From Taeniopygia guttata (Eukaryota; Chordata; Aves; Passeriformes; Estrildidae): a DNA stretch of 64,000 nt. This document shows positions 58,788 to 64,000 of the stretch, piece after piece. The notes under the pieces were generated by a model that did not search any database, was not told the DNA's origin, and worked only from the letters and a program-made list of their open reading frames with translations. How positions within the stretch are numbered: position 1 is the first letter of the stretch; each line of letters starts with the position of its first letter. Where the stretch lies: the NCBI RefSeq assembly GCF_048771995.1, contig NC_133026.1, positions 152,357,001 through 152,421,000 on the forward strand, in the 5' to 3' direction. Both the position numbers and the translations under genes were made by a program.

Positions 58788-61700
58788 GATTTGGAGATGG
58801 GGATGTGCAAGAAGCGTCTCCTTAGGCCACCTGAAGGGAAAATGTCTGTTTTGATCTCGGTGCTGAGGTGTGCTGGGCAGAGCAGTTCCGGTGTGTGTCC
58901 TGGCACTTGTCTCTGGTGCACTCTGTGTTGTTTGGGTCTCTCGGTCCTTTCTTCTCATCAAAAGCTCTCTCTCCCTCTCCTGTCCCCTCATTTGTCACGT
59001 CCTGTCCCGTGTCACGGGTGTCCTGTCCTGTCTCCCGGCGGTGCTCTGCCCTGCTGCCTGGCCTGTAATAGCACAAGTCCTGGGGACTTGAAATGGGTAA
59101 TGCAGGGTGTATTTGAGCTCTAGATTGTATTCGGAGATTGACGTAAGATGTTTGCTGCTGTTAAGTTGTCTTGCAGCCTTTTAACACTAGTCCTAACTTC
59201 CTTTCAGATGCTGACAGTTCAAATCTGTGGCAGCGGGGTCCCAATCCTGGGTGAGGAACTTCTTTCAGTTGGTCAGTCATTGCTTGCCTTTGCAGGGGAA
59301 GTCTAAATGGTGACTGTGTTACAGCAGTGTTCTTTGCCTTTATTTTTAGGAGGTCCGGGCAGATAGCACAAGTCAAGGTCCAGTGTACCAGGTGAGCAGA
59401 GGTCAGAAGCAGTTGTTCTTGCTCAGGTTTCAGTTTTTATTGCAACTGTAAGCATCCTTTCTCCTTTTTGTGCTTTAGGGAATCGACCTGGAGTACACAT
59501 ACCTCTGTCACCAACTGGCTGAAGGACCCGGTTTCATGCGCTTGTGGTCTCGGTGGAAGTATTCCAGGACCCTGTGATGAAACCTTCCAATTTTGCATGT
59601 CAAGGTCCCATCCTGGTAGCCCAGTGGAATGGCCGAGGAGTTGCAGTGAGTCGGGCGGGTAGGGAGGAGGAGGAGTGAGAGTCCACTCATGTTTGAGCAA
59701 TGCTATGTCGCCTTGTCTCCACTGAACTTAGGTGAACCCTGCAATGACGGCGTCAGAATCCAAGAACGCCCAAAGTGTGCTGGCCGGAGAACCTGGGCAT
59801 TCTGAGGAGGATGGTGAGTAGCAGAATTATCAGGTTTGGTCCTATGTGCTGTTAAGACTGTGCACTGATGTTTGGTTTTCTTTCTCTGGTCAGACCAAGA
59901 GCGAACGACCTGGGGACAACTGGAACTTCCCAGACAGGCAGGAGGCCTCACCCGATGGGGATTTGCATCCCAGGATATGTGCAAGATAAGTCCAGGGCTA
60001 CAACCCAGAGAGGGGATGGAAGAGACGTGCCAGGGACTCCCCAGGACGGGTTTTTGAGTCAGATTTGGAGATGGGGATGTGCAAGAAGCGTCTCCTTAGG
60101 CCACCTGAAGGGAAAATGTCTGTTTTGATCTCGGTGCTGAGGTGTGCTGGGCAGAGCAGTTCCGATGTGTGTCCTGGCACTTGTCTCTGGTGCACTCTGT
60201 GTTGTTTGGGTCTCTCGGTCCTTTCTTCTCATCAAAAGCTCTCTCTCCCTCTCCTGTCCCCTCGTTTGTCACGTGCTGTCCAGTGTCACGGGTGTCCTGT
60301 CCTGTCTCCCGGCAGTGCTCTGCCCTGCTGCCTAGCCCGTAATAGCACAAGTCCTGGGGACTTGAAATGGGTAATGCAGGGTGTATTTGAGCTCTAGATT
60401 GTATTAGGAGATTGATGTAAGATGTTTGGTGCTGTTAAGTTGTCTTGCAGCCTTTTAACACTAGTCCTAACTTCCTTTCAGATGCTGACAGTTCAAATCT
60501 GTGGCAGCGGAGTCCCAATCCTGGGTGAGGAATTTCCATCAGCTGGTCAGTCATTGTTTGCGTTTGCAGGGGAAGCTTAAATGGTGACTGTGTTACAGCA
60601 GTGTTCTTTGCCTTTATTTTTAGGAGGTCCAGGCAGATAGCACAAGTCAAGGTCCAGTGTACCAGGTGAGCAGTGGACAGAAGCAGTTGTTCTTGCTCAG
60701 GTTTCAGTTTTTATTGCAGCTGTAAGCATCCTTTCTCCTTTTTGTGCTTTAGGGAATCGACCTGGAGTACACATACCTCTGTCACCAACTGGCTGAAGGA
60801 CCCGGTTTCATGCGCTTGTGATCTCGGTGGAAGTATTCCAGTACCCTGTGATGAAACCTTCCAATTTTGCATGTCAAGGTCCCATCCTGGTAGCCCAGAG
60901 GAATGGCCGAGGAGTTGCAGTGAGTCGGGGGGGTAGGGAGGAGGAGGAGGAGTGAGAGTCCACTCATGTTTGAGCAATGCTATGTCGCCTTGTCTCCACT
61001 GAACTTAGGTGTACCCTGCAATGACGGCGTCAGAATCCAAGCACGCCCGAAGTGTGCTGGCCGGAGAACCTGGGCATTCTGAGGAGAATGGTGAGTAGCA
61101 GAATTATCAGGTTTGGTCCTATGTGCTGCTAAGACTGTGGACTGATGCTTCGTTTTCTTTCTCTGGTCAGACTTAGAGAGAACGGCCTGGGGACAACTGG
61201 AACTCCCCAGACAGGCTGAAGGACTCACCCGATGGGGATTTGCATCCCAGGATATGTGCAAGATAAGTCCAGGGCTACAACCCAGAGAGGGGATGGAAGA
61301 GAGGTGCCAGAGACTCCCCAGGAACAGTTTTTGAGTCAGATTTGGAGATGGGGATGTGCAAGAAGCGTCTCCTTAGGCCACCTGAAGGGAAAATGTCTGT
61401 TTTGATCTCGGTGCTGAGGTGTGCTGGGCAGAGCAGTTCCGGTGGGTGTCCTGGCACTTGTCTCTGGTGCACTCTGTGTTGTTTGGGTCTCTCGGTCCTT
61501 TCTTCTCATCAAAAGCTCTCTCTCCCTCTCCTGTCCCCTCGTTTGTCACGTCCTGTCCCGTGTCACGGGTGTCCTGTCCTGTCTTCCGGCGGTGCTCTGC
61601 CCTGCTGTCTAGCCCGTAATAGCACAAGTCCTGGGGACTTGAAATGGGTAATGCAGGGTGTATTTGAGCTCTAGATTGTATTCGGAGATTGACGTAAGAT

Positions 61701-63032
61701 GTTTGGTGCTGTTAAGTTGTCTTGCAGCCTTTTAACACTAGTCCTAACTTCCTTTCAGATGCTGACAGTTCAAATCTGTGGCAGCGGAGTCCCAATCCTG
61801 GGTGAGGAATTTCCATCAGCTGGTCAGTCATTGTTTGCCTTTGCAGGGGAAGCCTAAATTGTGACTGTGTTACAGCAGTGTTCTTTGCCTTTATTTTTAG
61901 GAGGTCCAGGCAGATAGCACAAGTCAAGGTCCAGTGTACCAGGTGAGCAGAGGTCAGAAGCAGTTGTTCTTGCTCAGGTTTCAGTTTTTATTGCAGCTGT
62001 AAGCATCCTTTCTCCTTTTTGTGCTTTAGGGAATCGACCTGGAGTACACATACCTCTGTCACCAACTGGCTGAAGGACCCGGTTTCATGCGCTTGTGGTC
62101 TCGGTGGAAGTATTCCAGGACCCTGTGATGAAACTTTCCAATTTTGCACGTCAAGGTCCCATCCTGGTAGCCCAGAGGAATGGCCGAGGAGTTGCAGTGA
62201 GTCGGGGGGGTAGGGAGGAGGAGGAGTGAGAGTCCACTCATGTTTGAGCAATGCTATGTCGCCTTGTCTCCACTGAACTTAGGTGTACCCTGCAATGACG
62301 GCGTCAGAATCCAAGCACGCCCGAAGTGTGCTGGCCGGAGAACGTGGGCATTCTGAGGAGAATGGTGAGTAGCAGAATTATCAGGTTTGGTCCAATGTGC
62401 TGTTAAGACTGTGCACTGATATTTGGTTTTCTTTCTCTGGTCAGACCAAGAGAGAACGGCCTGGGGACAACTGGAACTCCCCAGACAGGCTGGAGGCCTC
62501 ACCCGATGGGGATTTGCATCCCAGGATATGTGCAAGATAAGTCCAGGGCTACAACCCAGAGAGGGGATGGAAGAGAGGTGCCAGGGACTCCCCCGGAAGG
62601 GTTTTTGAGTCAGATTTGGAGATGGGGATGTGCAAGAAGCGTCTCCTTAGGCCACCTGAAGGGAAAATGTCTGTTTTGATCTCGGTGCTGAGGTGTGCTG
62701 GGCAGAGCAGTTCCGGTGTGTGTCCTGGCACTTGTCTCTGGTGCACTCTGTGTTGTTTGGGTCTCTCGGTCCTTTCTTCTCATCAAAAGCTTTCTCTCCC
62801 TCTCCTGTCCCCTCGTTTGTCACGTCCTGTCCCGTGTCACGGGTGTCCTGTCCTGTCTCCCGGCGGTGCTCTGCCCTGCTGCCTAGCCTGTAATAGCACA
62901 AGTCCTGGGGACTTGAAATGGGTAATGCAGGGTGTATTTGAGCTCTAGATTGTATTAGGAGATTGTCGTAAGATGTTTGGTGCTGTTAAGTTGTCTTGCA
63001 GCCTTTTAACACTAGTCCTAACTTCCTTTCAG

Positions 63033-63075
63033 ATGCTGACAGTTCAAATCTGTGGCAGCGGAGTCCCAATCCTGG
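63033..63075 (+). other. Exon-like block A (43 nt), representative monomer
   Basis: Acceptor CTTCCTTTCAG and donor CTGG|GTGAGG. In the phase that stays open with blocks B and C it reads ADSSNLWQRSPNPG. The same block is found in every monomer. Confidence 0.45.
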
Positions 63076-63174
63076 GTGAGGAATATCCATCAGCTGGTCA
63101 GTCATTGTTTGCCTTTGCAGGGGAAGCCTAAATTGTGACTGTGTTACAGCAGTGTTCTTTGCCTTTGTTTTTAG

Positions 63175-63216
63175 GAGGTCCAGGCAGATAGCACAAGTCA
63201 AGGTCCAGTGTACCAG
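63175..63216 (+). other. Exon-like block B (42 nt)
   Basis: Acceptor TTTTTAG and donor CCAG|GTGAGC, near-perfect consensus. Open in two phases. The acceptor is destroyed in the monomers at 51560 and 57934 (TTTACGAGG instead of TTTAGGAGG). Confidence 0.45.
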
Positions 63217-63303
63217 GTGAGCAGAGGTCAGAAGCAGTTGTTCTTGCTCAGGTTTCAGTTTTTATTGCAGCTGTAAGCATCCTTTCTCCTTTTTGTGCTT
63301 TAG

Positions 63304-63470
63304 GGAATCGACCTGGAGTACACATACCTCTGTCACCAACTGGCTGAAGGACCCGGTTTCATGCGCTTGTGGTCTCGGTGGAAGTATTCCAGGACCCTGT
63401 GATGAAACCTTCCAATTTTGCATGTCAAGGTCCCATCCTGGTAGCCCAGAGGAATGGCCGAGGAGTTGCA
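63304..63470 (+). other. Exon-like block C (167 nt)
   Basis: Acceptor TTTGTGCTTTAG and donor TTGCA|GTGAGT. Open throughout in one phase (ESTWSTHTSVTNWLKD...). The older unit has 169 nt here and a different downstream frame (GPILVARRNGQGVA). The donor is lost in several monomers (near 49450, 52001, 55824 and 58371). Confidence 0.45.
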
Positions 63471-63556
63471 GTGAGTCGGGGGGGTAGGGAGGAGGAGGAG
63501 TGGGAGTCCACTCATGTTTGAGCAATGCTATGTCGCCTTGTCTCCACTGAACTTAG

Positions 63557-63638
63557 GTGTACCCTGCAATGACGGCGTCAGAATCCAAGCACGCCCGAAG
63601 TGTGCTGGCCGGAGAACGTGGGCATTCTGAGGAGAATG
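63557..63638 (+). other. Exon-like block D (82 nt)
   Basis: Acceptor CTGAACTTAG and donor AATG|GTGAGT. It reads VYPAMTASESKHARSVLAGE and then RGHSEEN in phase 0, which continues in frame into block E. Confidence 0.45.
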
Positions 63639-63718
63639 GTGAGTAGCAGAATTATCAGGTTTGGTCCAATGTGCTGTTAAGACTGTGCACTGATGTTTGG
63701 TTTTCTTTCTCTGGTCAG

Positions 63719-63810
63719 ACCAAGAGAGAACGGCCTGGGGACAACTGGAACTCCCTAGACAGGCTGGAGGCCTCACCCGATGGGGATTTGCATCCCAGGA
63801 TATGTGCAAG
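63719..63810 (+). other. Exon-like block E (92 nt) with defective donor
   Basis: Acceptor TTTCTCTGGTCAG. It reads DQERTAWGQLELPRQAGGL and then TRWGFASQDMCK in frame with D. The expected donor reads AAG|ATAAGT, that is, the invariant G of GTAAGT is A in every monomer. Confidence 0.45.
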
Positions 63811-64000
63811 ATAAGTCCAGGGCTACAACCCAGAGAGGGGATGGAAGAGAGGTGCCAGGGACTCCCCCGGAAGGGTTTTTGAGTCAGATTTGGAGATGGG
63901 GATGTGCAAGAAGCGTCTCCTTAGGCCACCTGAAGGGAAAATGTCTGTTTTGATCTCGGTGCTGAGGTGTGCTGGGCAGAGCAGTTCCGGTGTGCGTCCT

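Larger units (their letters stand above)
42860..64000 (+). repeat. Tandem array of ~1,275-bp monomers with exon-like blocks (continues past window)
   Basis: Anchored on a fixed ATG after TTCCTTTCAG, monomers begin at 43923, 45184, 46460, 47734, 49009, 50286, 51560, 52834, 54108, 55383, 56660, 57934, 59208, 60482, 61759 and 63033. Spacings are 1261, 1276, 1274, 1275, 1277, 1274, 1274, 1274, 1275, 1277, 1274, 1274, 1274, 1277 and 1274. A partial, strongly diverged monomer precedes them from about 42860. The two leftmost units are the most diverged; the rest are nearly identical. Each unit has five short blocks bounded by strong splice-site consensus. I do not recognise the parent gene. Confidence 0.97.

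Noticed and set aside
46043..62948. Recurrent + strand 110-codon frame (MEMGMCKKRLLRPPEG...)
   Set aside because: It lies between block E and the next block A, in intron-like sequence, and is broken or shortened in the older units, so it is not preserved by selection as far as can be seen.
45681..63809. Minus-strand 93-codon and 180-codon frames recurring in each array monomer
   Set aside because: They recur because the DNA recurs. The splice-site consensus is on the + strand, and the minus frames cross those junctions with no start or splice logic.
42860..64000. Prokaryotic-type CRISPR array
   Set aside because: The repeats are 1.27-kb tandem monomers with no short palindromic repeat/unique spacer pattern, in a vertebrate genome.

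Overview
The window is eukaryotic and almost certainly avian, probably a songbird. The evidence is spliced vertebrate genes with GT/AG junctions, 3' ends of CR1 LINEs (1716-1775 and 26255-26805), a solo endogenous-retrovirus LTR with intact target-site duplications, CpG islands and several unusual satellite-like repeats. It is a mosaic. Two pieces of ordinary single-copy genes sit on the left, and repeat-dominated DNA fills almost everything from 31.2 kb to the right edge.

Region 1 (1-10.9 kb): the last eight exons of THUMPD2 on the + strand. THUMPD2 is the SAM-dependent, TRMT112-partnered guanosine methyltransferase of U6 snRNA. The reading frame is intact to its stop at 10172-10174, and a poly(A) signal lies at 10844. 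The catalytic motifs DPMCGLGT and SDIPFG are intact. The last exon carries an in-frame 72-bp tandem duplication. A 683-bp solo LTR sits antisense in one intron.

Region 2 (10.9-17.13 kb): AT-rich intergenic DNA, then a composite repeat made of a CpG-island-like block, a C-depleted G/T-rich block, an A-rich block, and a second GC-rich module with YY1-type sites. This block ends exactly against the 5'-truncated remnant of a LUZP2 exon.

Region 3 (17.13-31.2 kb): four consecutive phase-0 exons of LUZP2 (leucine zipper protein 2), + strand, all open. The introns contain a CR1 fragment, an LTR-like segment and a 400-bp pure polypyrimidine tract. In human, THUMPD2 (2p22) and LUZP2 (11p14) are on different chromosomes. 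Their adjacency here, with a truncated exon at the junction, indicates a rearrangement, a chimeric assembly, or a chromosome built from copied autosomal pieces such as a songbird germline-restricted chromosome.

Region 4 (31.2-42.85 kb): two more copies of the composite repeat (31.98-34.57 and 38.94-41.7 kb). They are preceded by G-rich ~600-bp tandem repeats that each carry AATAAAGCTTG. Between them is a separate CpG island with paired NF-Y boxes, a TATA box, two candidate first exons and a nearby AATAAA.

Region 5 (42.86-64 kb, runs off the right edge): a tandem array of ~1,275-bp monomers, at least 16.5 copies. A five-monomer higher-order unit of 6,374 bp is repeated almost perfectly twice. 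Each monomer contains five short exon-like blocks with strong splice-site consensus, so the array looks like an amplified fragment of an unrecognised multi-exon gene. Several broken splice sites and a shared frameshift argue that most copies are not translated. I recognise no complete protein-coding gene right of 31.2 kb. Long open frames in the GC-rich blocks are composition effects.
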